DNA of 53,388 nt from Pelomyxa schiedti (Eukaryota; Evosea; Pelobiontida; Pelomyxidae). The notes under the pieces are model-generated. The model did no database searches. It had not been told where the DNA came from and was given only the letters and a program-made list of their open reading frames with translations. The DNA lies in the NCBI GenBank assembly GCA_020536535.1, contig JAHLWZ010000313.1:6486-59873 (forward strand), given 5' to 3'. The position numbers and the translations under genes are program-made. Positions 32,485 through 47,156 of the stretch are shown here, in pieces (within the stretch, counting starts at the first letter, position 1; the number at the start of each line of letters is the position of its first letter).

Positions 32485-34941
32485 ATGTCGATGCTCAAGG
32501 ACATCACACGGCGCACCACAACACGGATTTTGCAAAATTTGGGTGTGGTACGTTAATAGAGCTCTGTTTCTTCTTTCTTTTCGGTTTTTTTTTCTTTTTC
32601 CCCCCCCCTATCGCATGCCAGTACGAATTTTTCATGAGAAACAAAAATTTATGAATTGAGCTACAAGTGGCCAAGTTTTCATAAAACGTGTAAAGGCAGA
32701 AAAGACAGTGGATGAAGAATTCGAAACGTTGCAGGGTGAGTATGCTTCGTTGGGTGAGTTTATACAAGAAGCCAAAGTCAATGTGAAGAATTGTGGCCAC
32801 TCCCTTGATGTGCGTTCCATTGCTTTAACATAACACTTTCCTGATGTTTTAATTGCTTATAGGCATTTTGCCAATCAAGTAGAAAGTGGGCGGGTCAAAT
32901 ACGAAATGCAGAACCTTCCCTTGTGAGTTTATCTGGACTTGCTCATTCTGGAAAGCCCACAGGTTTTTTTCCCTCTCAAACTACCCGTTACTGAAAGAAA
33001 ACCACCAAAAAAAAAGAGTCTGACCCCTCTCAGCTTCTACATCAAACTCTCACCATGGTGCATACATGCTTAGAGCAAATTGGATCAGAAATCCTTCTAA
33101 ACTCCCTTCGCTCATTAGACAACACAACTATCGCGCACATCATGGCCGATGAAGAGGCTGCCAAAGATACTCAGTTGCTGCTGAATCGGAGAAAACAAGC
33201 CAGATTGGACTACGACACAGTCCGAAGGAGCAGGTATGCTATCTCAACATTAGATTGTATTAGTGACCTTTGTGCAGCTCCTCGGAGAGAGATCCAAGAT
33301 CCGAAGAAGCCAGATTGGTGTTTGAAGAGATATCACGTGGTGTAAGCACTTCCGTCACAGATAGGAGTGCAATGAGGTGACTAATTTAATCCGTTCCAGG
33401 CTTCTTTCTTACTAAACAAAACTCCCAAACAGGTACCAAGCCATTATCAGCATCATTCTTGGTTTTGTTAGGAGCTTTCATCAATTCTTCTCACAGTCAT
33501 TGGAGACCCTTGAGCCTCTAATGAAACTTGTTGATATTCTGGCCACATCTTTCCAGGCTTCAAAGCAGGGAAGTGCTTCCGCTGTTTCGCACCCCTCATC
33601 ACCAGTTGTATCGCAGCCGTCATCGCCAGGGGTCACTCCATCGAATTCACCACCTCCCACAGTCATTCCTCAAGTATTACAGATGCCAACACCGCCACAA
33701 CAGCAACCACAATTGCACCAACCAGTGCCGGTACAACCACACCAACCACAACAAATGCCAGTACAGCCACCCACGCAATTTGTCCCGTCACAACCGCACC
33801 CCACACTGGTGGATCTGACAGGTGGAAACCACGACAACGCGTTTGGCGGGGCTAGGAACAGTGGAAATAACGATACTGCATTCGGAGTCAGGAACAGTGG
33901 AAGTAACGATACTGCCTTTGGAGTCAGGAACAGTGGAGGCTCACAGGTTTCTCTTCTTAAATATCGCATGTAATCATTGTCTTCCAGGTACAAAATACTA
34001 CCAGCTCCAGTGCTAGCCTGCTTGATTTTACATCCCCCGGTGTTGTTAACAATAAACCATCAACCACCTCCCTACTTTTTGATTCAGTTCTCGATCCGAC
34101 GCCATTGTCCCCGGCAAGCAAGTCATTCTCAGTTCCGTCTATCGTCCCAACAAGCAATACTTCCAGTTTTGATAGTCTCTTTGGATTCAAGCCTCAGGCT
34201 AACATGGCACAACCAACAGTGCAAACCCCGCCGAGCGCCACAACCCCACCTCTGCATCTACCAACTGTTCCCACAGGCCCGGAGATGACAAAAGAAGAAA
34301 TTACACTGAAAGTCAGCCAGTGGAAAATGCAAGGAGGGCGAGAGAGCAACTTGCGTGCCCTCTTATGCGGTCTCCATCAGGTGTGTTCCCTTCCCTCTTG
34401 GCCCCTTTTTAACCCTCGCATTTAGGTTCTCTGGCCCAACAGCGGTTGGACTCCTGTAGGTTTATCTGACCTTGTTGACCACGCACATGTCAGTGAACAC
34501 TATAGACACGCCATTACGGTTGTACATCCCGATAAGGTAAGAATTCCTATCAGTGTCTACATAATTCTACCACCCACTACCTAATATCAAATTAAACAAA
34601 AAACCGGAAGTAAAAATTAACCCCTATCTCAGGTCCGAGACTTCAGTGTCAGTCACAAGCTTCTGGCCCAAATGGTGTTTGACGCCCTACACACAGCTTA
34701 CACGAAATTCAAGGAGGAATCCGCCACTGGCGCACCTTCGGTTCCCCGTTATGGGTTCAAAAACCCCAACGACCTCAACCGGGCAAAGTCTCCAGGTGCG
34801 AGTGGCGGGACCAGCAGTGCCAACAACATCAACATGAACATCAACAACAGCAACCCCAACGACCCTCTGGCTTCCCTGTCGCCACCATCGAAGACCTCTC
34901 CTCCCACAAGTCCGCCTCCTTCCACTGGCGACGTGGACTGA
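32485..34941 (+). CDS. BAR domain fused to auxilin-type J domain
   Basis: ATG 32485. The N-terminal exons form a BAR domain: MLKDITRRTTTRIL, EKTVDEEFETLQGEYASLGE, HFANQVESGRVKYEMQ, LLNRRKQARLDYDTVRRS, SEEARLVFEEIS and IISIILGFVRSFHQFF. A long linker has Pro/Gln runs, clathrin-box-like LVDLTG and SLLDFTS, and three copies of a 13-residue repeat with DNAFG/DTAFG. The C-terminus is an auxilin-like J domain (NLRALLCGLHQ, VLWPNSGWTPVGLSDLV, HAITVVHPDKV with the essential HPD, MVFDALHTAYTKFKEES). It should bind curved membranes and recruit Hsc70 for clathrin uncoating. Canonical auxilins carry PTEN-like or kinase domains, not BAR. Stop TGA 34939-34941. Exon joins in the BAR part are approximate. 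Confidence 0.85.
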
Positions 34942-34988
34942 TATTGTTCTCAGCAACACAGCCTCTTTCCTACATTTCATTTTCGAAA

Positions 34989-36741
34989 ATGCAATTGCCT
35001 TTTTGTGTTTTTGGGTTTTAGGCCTGGTCCTTGTGTGGGCCTTGTGGTAGTGGAGGGAAGGCTCTCAACGCACAGAGGTGGAAGGCTCAAGGCTCATTGC
35101 ACAGAGATGCCAGGACCAGAAAATACGCGCCACTATTTTTCTGTTCCCAAAGGAATTGCGCTTTCAGGTAAAGGAGATCTCTTTTTTCGAAAAACAAAAT
35201 AAAAAAAAATTTCCGACACAATAAACAGACATGCATGCGGGGATGCGACAAGGCTGAAGCAGTGTGGTGTCATTCTGTGCTGTGCTCTGCCGACGGATCT
35301 CTCACGACGTATTCCCCTTTGCTTTGGTTTTTTTCCATTTGTTTCTTTGTCGCGGTTTTTTTTTTCCTTCGTGGCGTTGTTGGAGCTATGGTTGTGTGCG
35401 CTTATCTATTTCTTTTGTTTTTTGTGCAGATAGTACTCTCTGGTGTGCGCTGATTGATATTGATGCTGCTGCAGAGGATGATCATGGTGGTGGGGATGGT
35501 GTTGGTGAGTGGTTGGATGTTGGGCTGTTTTTCAGCAACAATCCATTGTTTTGTGTCGGGCTGGCTTGCACACACACAAGAAGCCAGTCGTGACGGCCCT
35601 TTTGTGTCTGGCCGGAGCTACATCTCTTCCCCGGTTTCATGACGGCCCCTTACGGGCCCCTTTCATTGTGTCTGGCCGGAGAGGAGCTACATCTCTCTCC
35701 GGTTTCATGACGGGCCCTTATGTTTGTCGGGCTGGCTTCCACACACACAAGAAGCCAGCCGTGACGGCCCTTTCTTGTCTGGCTGGAGAGGAGCTCCATC
35801 TCACTCTCCGGTTTCATGACGGCCCCTTACGGGCCCTTTTTCATTGTGTCTGGCCGGAGAGGAGCTACACCTCACTCTCCGGTTTCATGACGGCCCCTTA
35901 TGTTTGTCGGGCTGGCTTCCACACACACAAGAAGCCAGCCGTGACGGGCCCTTTTTCATTGTGTCTGGCCGGAGAGGAGCTCCATCTCACTCTCCGGTTT
36001 CATGACGGCCCCTTATGTTTGTCGGGCTGGCTTCTACACACACATGAAGCCAGTCGTGACGGGCCCTTACTACTTTGTGTCTGGCCGGAGAGGAGTCTAT
36101 CACTCTCTCCGGTTTCATGACGGGCCCCTTTTTGGGCCCCTTTTCTCACAAAATAGGTCACTCCTCACTGGTACTGTCTGTGCTGACTGCTGCTTTTGAC
36201 TCTTGTTGACACACTATTCTGACATTTGTGCAAATGGCTTGTCCCTTGTCTCTTTTCATTTCATTTCACTTCATCTCCTTCAATAAACCACATTCCTTCT
36301 CCACACAGTAAGACAGGTTCTTTTGTGGGAGCCGATCCCAAGCAGCAGGCACAGCAAGCAAGCAAGCAGGCAAGGAGGAACACTCTGGGGGGTCTCAATC
36401 CCCAAGTAAGTGCCACAATCAAATTACTTTCTACTCTTCTGACTTCCCTTCACATGTACTCTGGCGGACTTGAGGACCCTTTGGGAACAAACACCGCACT
36501 CAGGTAAATTCAACCCCCACCGATAAACAACAGCACTCACTTTTCCCCCAGAGAGGCTGAGGCTGAGGCTGATTCCGCAGATGAAGATGATTACGACATA
36601 TATGATTTATATGATTTTTCCCGGCTATTTGCGGTTCTTGAGGCTCTTCACGGTTCACCATGGCTCTTCTCTGGGGTTCTTGAGCTCTTTCCGCACCAAC
36701 ACCCACACTCCAGCAGTATCTTGTTACCCCGTTATCAATAA
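34989..36741 (+). CDS. Hypothetical gene around the hairpin array, structure unresolved
   Basis: Coding-like pieces occur in order, but I cannot join them rigorously. They include a first stretch after ATG 34989, a segment around 35435-35510 (LWCALIDIDAAAEDDHGG), and the clearest part at 36313-36741. The last part reads KTGSFVGADPKQQAQQASKQ, NTLGGLNPQ and SGGLEDPLGTNTAL, then across a short intron an acidic stretch (AEAEADSADEDDYDIYDLYD), ending at TAA. If this is one gene, the hairpin array would lie in an intron of about 0.8 kb, far longer than its neighbours. No family recognised. Confidence 0.3.
35558..36141. repeat. Array of two alternating GC-rich hairpins
   Basis: Two stem-loop modules alternate. 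Module A: GGCTGGCTTC ... GAAGCCAGCC, a perfect 10-bp stem with a CA-rich 11-nt loop at 35730-35760 and 35910-35940, with diverged copies near 35561-35587 and 36027-36053. Module B: CCGGAGAG ... CTCTCCGG, an 8-bp stem with a short GAGCT-type loop, perfect at 35676-35702, with about five further copies near 35611, 35783, 35852, 35968 and 36084. Modules are linked by GGCCCC-TTACGGGCCC and TTTCATGACGG. Spacing is about 70 bp where B follows B and about 115 bp where A is interposed. One plus frame stays open through it (35509-36120), but this looks incidental. Confidence 0.85.
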
Positions 36742-37004
36742 AAGATACTTTTTCTCTTGTAAGCATCTCTTAGTTTGGACTCCCTTTTTTCAAAAGCATC
36801 CTTGGAATTGGGGTCACCTTGCACCTTTAGCTGCCACAGTCTCCAAGTTGGTGACCTTCCCAGGAAGTTTGAGAATACACTCCGAGAGAGAGGTTCTATC
36901 ATTCTTTCTTGAGTGGAACCGAGTTGGCCTAGTGTTGTTTTCCTGTGCTGCCATCCTCTTCATCAGGAATTTTCATTCTTCAAGTAATCATCGTTGTTCA
37001 TTGG
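36742..37004. other. Intergenic stretch, possible missed exon
   Basis: 263 bp before DHX35. One plus frame is open and reads like protein (LVWTPFFQKHPWNWGHLAP, EREVLSFFLEWNRVGL), so it may hold a further exon of the upstream gene. I see no firm splice links. Confidence 0.25.
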
Positions 37005-40366
<3,362 letters not shown>

Positions 40367-40437
40367 AGAGCCTTCAATAGAAGAATAGGTTTTTGTTTAT
40401 CACACAGCAAGTGAATAAGAACGACAAAAAGAAAACC

Positions 40438-41763
40438 TTAGTCGTCTTCTTCACTGTACAATGGCTCTATACGTGAGCCGAAGTCTGTGAGTGGAAGTGG
40501 TGATGTGGATGATGTTGGGGGTGTTGTGTCATCGTACAGAAGCTGTAAGTCAGATACGTGAATAGTGGCACTCCACCGGTTGGCTGTTTGTCTGGCTCCA
40601 ATTCTGGACATTAATCCAGTGAGACCGTGCAGGATTAGCCGCCAATGTGCGTGGCTGTAGACAAGGCTGCTGCTCAGCCCCCAGAGTCTCGTTAGGGTCC
40701 CAGCAATGAAGCCGAAGACGGGAGCCTCAGCTTCACATACAAGTATAATGCGATAAACCAGCATAGGCATCCATGTTACCAAGAACACTATTGGAAAAGG
40801 TGCAAGGGTGGCAAATATCAGTCGTCTCCTTTCGTCTGCTTTAGAGAGTTCCTTTACTGAAGCTGCTCCTAGTCTGTACCAACTTCTGATTTCACTGCGG
40901 CGCTTGATAATTAGCTGAGGAAGAGTCAAATGTGGGGAGTTTATGATATGTACACACCCACGTGTATAGGCCGACCAAGAATATGAATGTTAGAAACAGA
41001 GGAGCGTAGAACACGACAATTCTCATAAGGTAATCTGGCGCACACCCAGTGACAGCTCGGCGGACAGTGTATCCACCAACAGTGAACGGAATGAGTGCCA
41101 ATATCAAGGGAACACCGCAACATGTAAGAAGGAAGATCCAGTCCCGTAACAGCAAATTCGCTGCTTTGCTTGGTTCCTTTGAGGTGACGGCAGCACTGCA
41201 TAATCCGATGCTGCAGACCCAAAAAAAACTAGCAAGATCTGACCAAGCTATCAAGAATCCCTAAATAAATGAAATAAATACAGTCGGTACGGTAAATGTA
41301 ACTTAGTAATTTTTTTTTTTTTTTTTTGATATTAGAATAATATTGACACAATGGCATAATTATAAACCCTGACAGGGTTATTCAATGAATTAAACGTACC
41401 AATAGTTGACAAGCTATTGTTGGATCTACAAACTGGTTTAGTGAGAGAGGTTCTACGCAACATCTACGGAGAAATTCATATTACTTAATACAAAACCCAG
41501 ATGCAGCACTCACTGTCAGATCCAAAGTTGACGAGTTCAGCAATGATCAATGCAAATGACGAAACTGTCCACAACAAGCTGCAGCAGTTCAAATACGATA
41601 CTAACCGCATGGAGAGTCTAGATCTAGCCAAGGAAACGAAGGGAACTACAGCCAACGACACCAGCAGCGCCACAGTCGACGCCAAGCACGCGCAGAAAAA
41701 CACCCACAAGACGGCAGTATCGAACGACGTTCGTACGTAAGACGAAGAACAGGACGAAGACAT
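40438..41763 (-). CDS. cAMP-receptor-like 7TM GPCR
   Basis: Starts MSSSCSSSYVRTSFD at 41763. TM1 VLWVFFCACLASTVALLVSL and TM2 LVSYLNCCSLLWTVSSFALI come from the first exon. After an intron come TM3 (IAWSDLASFFWVCSIGL), TM4 (DWIFLLTCCGVPLILALIPF), TM5 (IVVFYAPLFLTFIFLVGLY), TM6 (FPIVFLVTWMPMLVYRIILV) and TM7 (IAGTLTRLWGLSSSLVYSHA). A Thr/Ser/Pro-rich acidic tail follows to stop 40438. The TM3-TM4 layout with DLASFFW and GVPLILALIPF agrees with class E/cAMP-receptor-like proteins of Amoebozoa. The ligand is unknown. The intron between TM2 and TM3 is about 230 bp, long for this window, and carries an A/T homopolymer. It converges on DHX35 with 71 bp between. Confidence 0.68.
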
Positions 41764-41891
41764 TGTCTTCGGTTTGCAGAAATTATCTGATAATCAAAAA
41801 AGGTCGAATGAATAATGCATGGCACATTTCCACTTACCAGAGAAGTGAGCCGATCACTTGAACAATGTTTCACCCTCATCATTGTTTCCTA

Positions 41892-43823
41892 ATGCTGAGC
41901 AATGACAAGATAGATCGGCACAGTTCCTCAGAACTTGGAGTAGGGAACAAGAAAAATGTGCAGTGGGCCACTTTCTTGCGCACTCTGCCTTGTGTATGAA
42001 GATTTGCTCCAGTTCTACATTCAAGTTGTTGGTATTCCTCGGAGTGCGTCCAACAACGTCTAACTGTTAGGACCGCGTCGAGTTGAGCCCCAATCACATG
42101 GGCGCCGCGATTCCTTGGAAATCCACCAGTGCAACCTGTCGGCCCCTGAGCAATTGACTCCAACCTGGAATGTGCCTCCTCAGTCAGTGCCTTGCTTCAA
42201 TCACGATGAAGTAGTACAAGCTGAGTCTCCAATCTCGCAACTGGAGGTTGATCAGTCCCTGATGGAATCGAGCTGGGTGAGCTGTCTGTGCTCTTCCTTT
42301 TTTCTCACTCCCCTTTCAGGAGTTTGTCTAGCCCTTCACAGAACTTTTTTTGAAGAACAAGCGCCCAGCAAAACAAACAGAAAAGAATAAAAGGCACGAA
42401 ATGACCAACACACCGGAGTACCTCGTACCACACCGTCTTGTTTTTTTTTTTTTTTTTTGCATAGGTGGTAGATTGACGTTTGGTTGGTTTTAGGAGCTAA
42501 AGGCAAAGTATGACAGTCTTCAGAACGAAGTCTCCAACGAGAGGGTAAAAACCTACCAACACAATCGCTTCCTCGCAAACAAGAAGTTTTTTTTTTTGTT
42601 TTGCCTGACCTTTGTTTCAAGCAAGAATTGGATTGCTTGAGGCAATTTTCGGCTGCAGCTAGGCTTATTTTACCTATGCACTTGAGTATTGATGCTTTTG
42701 AACTTGTTGAATTCCTTGGAAGCGGATGCAGTGGAATCGTTCTTCTGACTAGGTTCAGTGCGCAAGTCAGGCAGTACTTCGGCAATCAAATTGCACGGAC
42801 TCCGTTGGTTGTCAAGGCCGTTTTTGATGTTGAGGAAACTGGTCAGGACAGTCTTATTCTTGTAAGATACATGAATGAGTGCAGAATTCTGTCACTTGTA
42901 CCAAATCACCAGGGAATTTTACACCCATTGTCATCATTCATTATATCTCCCTCGTATGTGCACTCTTCCACAAATAGTAAATCTTACCTCTTTATAGATT
43001 GCCTGCAAGTTGGGTGGAGGCTATCCCACGAGAGCGTGTGTCTGAGCGAGCCTTTTATCGCAAGATGGCTGGTGGAAAGTCTTTGGGAATTGTAATGCCT
43101 TTTGGTGGTAATCCAATAACCACCCTCGCCAACTCTACACTGTCCCTTGAAGACGGCATCTCTCTGTTGGGACAACTTATATCTGCAGTTGCCCACCTTT
43201 CTAACAGCAAGGTCGTTCACAGGTTTCTTTCCCCCCGCTGTACAACGAAAAAACCCTACCTTGCAGGGATATCAAAGGTGATGATGTTCTAGTTGTTGGA
43301 ACCACTGGTAACTTCCACATCAAATTGATTGATTTCGGAAACGCTATTGAATGTGTCGATTCTACTCTGAACTTCAAAATCCTACAAGGTATGTCTCGCT
43401 TGATTCCAAGAGTCGAAAAGTATAGCCGCACCCATAATAATAACACAAGCCGACAAACACTACCTCAAAACCAACTCCACCCCACCAGGCCAAAAACGCT
43501 GGGGCAACACCCAAACGTGCCCCCCCGAGCACGCCAAGGTCTGCGCCTTCGAGGAGCTCGTCTCGTTCCACAACGCGGACTCGTTCGCCGCGTGCCTGAC
43601 GGTCTACAGCGTGCTTCTGGGCGGCGCGACGGGCGGCAGCAGCCTGCTGGACACCCTGCCGCAGGCCCCGGCCCAGCGGGCGGCCCTGGACGCCCACACC
43701 CTCCCGCCCCTGCCCTCCCACCTCCAGCCCCTGCACCCCGTGCTCATGGACGCCCTGAAGCGAGAGCCCAAGGAGAGGCTCTCCCCCGCCCAGATCCTGC
43801 AGCGCCTGGCCTCCCTAATTTAA
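41892..43823 (+). CDS. Divergent protein kinase with N-terminal coiled-coil-like part
   Basis: The catalytic domain is clear. FELVEFLGSGCSGIVLL is the glycine loop and LVVKAVFD the lysine. The catalytic loop is VVHRDIKGDD, with Asp where Asn is expected. It continues with KLIDFGNAIE (DFG), CPPEHAK in place of APE, and DSFAACLTVYSVLLGG. The last exon (about 43490-43823) is strongly GC-rich and ends PKERLSPAQILQRLASLI, TAA 43821-43823. Upstream are a low-complexity region (QCNLSAPEQLTPTWNVP) and a short helical ELKAKYDSLQNEVSNER. The start at 41892 (MLSNDKID) is a guess; N-terminal exons are not firmly joined. No family beyond kinase. The Asn-to-Asp change may alter metal binding. Confidence 0.72.
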
Positions 43824-43928
43824 CAAAGATCGGTTGGTTATTTATTGGGTCGTCTTCTCCTAGCCCATTTACCCGAAGAATCATCAATCCCTAGTAGCTA
43901 CTACTAACTCTCAACACTACGAAAGACG

Positions 43929-45659
43929 ATGCCGGAAACCGGGCCCGCGACGCTACCCACCGCGCCCACGGCCACCACCGCGGCCGCGGCGACTCCTCCT
44001 CCTCCTCGTGAGCTCCAGTGGCACCAGCAGCAGCTCCCACGCACCCACAAACCAACCAACAAAGGGGGTCCTCGTAAGCACAACCACCAACAACAGTCAA
44101 AATCGCAGCCGCTACCACAGTCACGGCCGCAATGCGATACATTCCCCGGGGGAGCCCCCCCGTGCTCCCCTGCTCCTGCCCCTGCCCCCCCTGCCATTAG
44201 CTCCCAGCAGCCACAGCAGCAGCCGCAGCAACAACAACAGCAGCCACCACAAACGCCACAAGGGAAGGGGGGCTGTTCCACACCCACTGGCACCAGGACT
44301 GGCACGGACACGCCTCCTCAGTACCAGCAGGCGCAACCATCAGGGGGGCCGCACTCGGCAGGTGTCTCTGCACCTGTTTCTTCTGCTTCTGGCGGCAGTG
44401 GCGGTGGTGCCACGGCACAATCTCAAACCACCACGGACCAACAAAGGCCACGACCCAATGCCAACAACAACAACAACCAGCAGACTGTTGAGACGAGTTC
44501 GCAGCAAATGCAGGAACCTGTGCAACTGCAACCACAACTGCAACTGCAACCGCAATTGATCGGGAACCCACCGGAAGCTATACCTCACAGGACTGCAACT
44601 GCTGAGGCTGCTACAAATGGTGATGTGGCTACAATACTACGGGAAACAGTGAGACTGAGTAAGGAAAAACCGGGCGACATGGTCCCTATTGCAGCCTACT
44701 TGTCCAAGCAGAAAAAGTGTCACCTCATACAGCTGCTTTCACGGTTCTGCCTTTCTCAGCAGAATCCAAAGGGCAGCAAACGCAGCAAACGCGAACTCCT
44801 TGTAGCTGTGTTGGAGTCACAAATGCCAGCATACACCAGAGACCAACTCCTGGGATTGATCAAAGCTCAAGGTGGTCCTGACCCCTCTCCAACAATGAAG
44901 GTTTTGGAGCTACGGACTGTGTATGCACATTTACTTGTGCCACAGAAGGTCCCCAAAGTAGGCAATGGTTGTGGTGACTCACCCTGCCCCCCTGATCCCA
45001 AGAAGAACAGAGTTGCCAGTCATAGCAGAAACAATGCACTGCAAATGCCTGTACAGAATCCACCCCCTGTGCAACAAAACACCCAACCAACCAACACAGA
45101 ATTCCAACAACAAAACCAGCAAATACAACAACAAGCCCATCAAATAATACAGCGTGCCCTACAGCTTAAACAACACCACCAACAGCAGCAACAAGCCCAA
45201 CTCTCCCCACATCAATACTCTCCACCTTCCTATTTCCAATCACAGCTACCACCCCATCCTCCAGAATTCCAAGCCCAACAACCACAATTAGAACCACCCC
45301 AATCACTTGCACCAATACAGGCATTACCACAGCCTCAGGTTTCTGAACTGGTCATTGTGGGACAGTCAAATCCTGCACACCTTCAGGTACTTCAACCGTT
45401 CCTGCCTCAAAACTTGCAGCAACACAGCTACACAACAGCCTCGACAACAAACATTCCAACCACTCAATCACTGGTGAGTCGGCTCAGAAGAAAGCTTGTA
45501 AAGGAATTGAATGAGCACGAGAAGAGGATGCAGGACATGATCACTAGCGTGCAAGACGAAGCCACGAGGCTACAAAAGGAACTGGCTAGGCTCCAGGAGG
45601 AAAGGACCAGGCACAGAGAAAAACTTGAGAAGCTTTTGGCCCAACTCCCTGAAGACTAA
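43929..45659 (+). CDS. Intronless Gln/Pro/Thr-rich protein with C-terminal coiled coil
   Basis: A single uninterrupted 576-codon frame from ATG 43929 to TAA 45657-45659, the only long intronless gene here. Residues about 1-215 are Pro/Gln/Ser/Thr/Ala-rich. A folded-looking core follows at about 220-340 (TILRETVRLSKEKPGDMVPI, LSKQKKCHLIQLLSRFCL, KRSKRELLVAVLESQ, MKVLELRTVYAHLL). Then come long Gln-rich tracts and a C-terminal coiled coil (LVSRLRRKLVKELNEHEKRM, QKELARLQEERTRHREKL). The composition suits a transcription or RNA-granule regulator, which is inference. No named family. It lies 47 bp before the SLC35F6 gene. Confidence 0.75.
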   Translation: MPETGPATLPTAPTATTAAAATPPPPRELQWHQQQLPRTHKPTNKGGPRKHNHQQQSKSQPLPQSRPQCDTFPGGAPPCSPAPAPAPPAISSQQPQQQPQQQQQQPPQTPQGKGGCSTPTGTRTGTDTPPQYQQAQPSGGPHSAGVSAPVSSASGGSGGGATAQSQTTTDQQRPRPNANNNNNQQTVETSSQQMQEPVQLQPQLQLQPQLIGNPPEAIPHRTATAEAATNGDVATILRETVRLSKEKPGDMVPIAAYLSKQKKCHLIQLLSRFCLSQQNPKGSKRSKRELLVAVLESQMPAYTRDQLLGLIKAQGGPDPSPTMKVLELRTVYAHLLVPQKVPKVGNGCGDSPCPPDPKKNRVASHSRNNALQMPVQNPPPVQQNTQPTNTEFQQQNQQIQQQAHQIIQRALQLKQHHQQQQQAQLSPHQYSPPSYFQSQLPPHPPEFQAQQPQLEPPQSLAPIQALPQPQVSELVIVGQSNPAHLQVLQPFLPQNLQQHSYTTASTTNIPTTQSLVSRLRRKLVKELNEHEKRMQDMITSVQDEATRLQKELARLQEERTRHREKLEKLLAQLPED

Positions 45660-45706
45660 ACCTTTTTCATTTTGTGACAGTGGCAAAAAAAATTTAGTAA
45701 CTGGTG

Positions 45707-47156
45707 ATGGAACGTAAGCTGATACTGATTGTTGTCGGTCTCTTTATCAGTGGCACAGTTCAGGTACGATTGGCGAATTGTGGGTTGCATTTTTGTGTTC
45801 GGCGGATTTCGGCTCCATTTTCCCCATTTCATGGTTGGTTTTTATAAAAGAGTGCAGGTGGTAGCACAGAAGGTGTTGTTTTCACTTCCGATTGGGGAAT
45901 CGCCTGAACATCAGTTCAGAAAGCCTTGGTTTCAGACTGGTAATGCAGCCCCGTATGTGAAGATTCGATTCTTATATCTCTTCCTTGGTACAGTAAGTAA
46001 CTATGAAAACAAAATAAACACATACAGCGTCAATGTTTGCAGCAATGCTTTTTTGCTTGCTTGTACATGGGATCCACAATTGCATCCAGCCTAAATATGA
46101 TCGGGAAGGTCGTAAAAGAAGGGGGAATTACTATGGAAATGACACTGGAAGTCATATCTCGTTTCGGACTGCAATTACTTGCTCTATTCCGGCACTGTGT
46201 GACATGGGAGCCACCGTACTGATGAATGCCGGTCTTCTGACACTGTCTCTCTCAATGTGGCAGATGCTCCGTGGCTCAACTGTTGTTTTCACTGCTATTT
46301 TATCTGTATTTGTCCATGGCCGAAAACTCAGAGGTTACCATATCACTGGAATTGCAATTGTGGTCTGTTCATTTGTTGTACTGGGTTTTGCTTGCTCACA
46401 TATGAACGGCGGCACTGTTGAGAACGTTGTACTGCCGCAGTTGCATATCATTGCCTCCACTGATAGGAATACGTGGGCTTACATCATCGCGATAGTTCTT
46501 GTTATGAGTGCACAATTCCTTGCATCCACCCAGTTCATTTTCGAAGAAACACTTCTGAAGAGATCGTTAGATCCTGTTCCACCAATGTTACTTGTTGGAT
46601 TGGAGGGTCTGTGGGGATTACTTGCCTGCTTTGTACTGCTTCCATCACTTCAGATGCTGCCTTTCTGCAGGGAGTCATCAGTTAAGAGTTTCTGGGATTC
46701 TGTATGTGAAGTCACATGGGGTGGGGAATGGTCAACAATCTCCATGCTGCGGAATAGGCTGGTTTTGATTGTTGCGTTGATTTATTTCATGGGTGCCTTT
46801 GCCTTCAACATGTGCTCGATTTTGACAACAAATGCCTTCACTGCGGTGCATCACACCATTTTTGACGGTTCCAGGACTGCCTGTGTGAGTATATCCTACT
46901 TCCCAAAGTTCCACTTAGGAATTCTCAGTTTATACAATAGATTTGGATTGTGATGTTGTTACTGCATGCCTTCGTAACAGACTTGGGTGAGGCATGGATA
47001 AACTGGAGTTGGCTTGAGCTAGGCGCATTCGGCCTGCTCACTGCAGGAACCCTCCTTTTCAATCGTGTAGTGAGACTGCCGTGGTGCTTTTCGTACACTG
47101 TCGGAGATCAGCATCAGGAGTGGGCTACTTTGCCTCATTACGAAACGTGCATTTAG
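45707..47156 (+). CDS. SLC35F6: SLC35F6-like nucleotide-sugar/drug transporter-type protein
   Basis: EamA/DMT-superfamily membrane protein; family members sit on lysosomal or mitochondrial membranes. ATG 45707 with an N-terminal TM segment. After introns come LFCLLVHGIHNCIQ, TCSIPALCDMGATVLMNAGL (family: PALCDxxATSLMYxGL), SLSMWQMLRGSTVVFTAILS (family: SSFQMLRGxVIIFTxLLS), TAVHHTIFDGSRTA (family: RMVLDSLRT) and, after an intron, YLGEAWINWSWLELGAFGLL with TAGTLLFNRVVRLP. About nine to ten TM segments. Stop TAG 47154-47156. The intermembrane loop (HMNGGTVENVVLPQ) resembles the family spacing. The substrate is not established. Confidence 0.85.

Noticed and set aside
35509-36120. 203-codon ORF through the hairpin array as a repeat protein
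   Set aside because: The repeat units switch frame relative to each other, so the translated product is not periodic. DNA-level symmetry explains the array better.
42440-42460. Long T tract as a transcription terminator
   Set aside because: Introns on this strand commonly carry T runs near the acceptor, and kinase exons continue beyond it.
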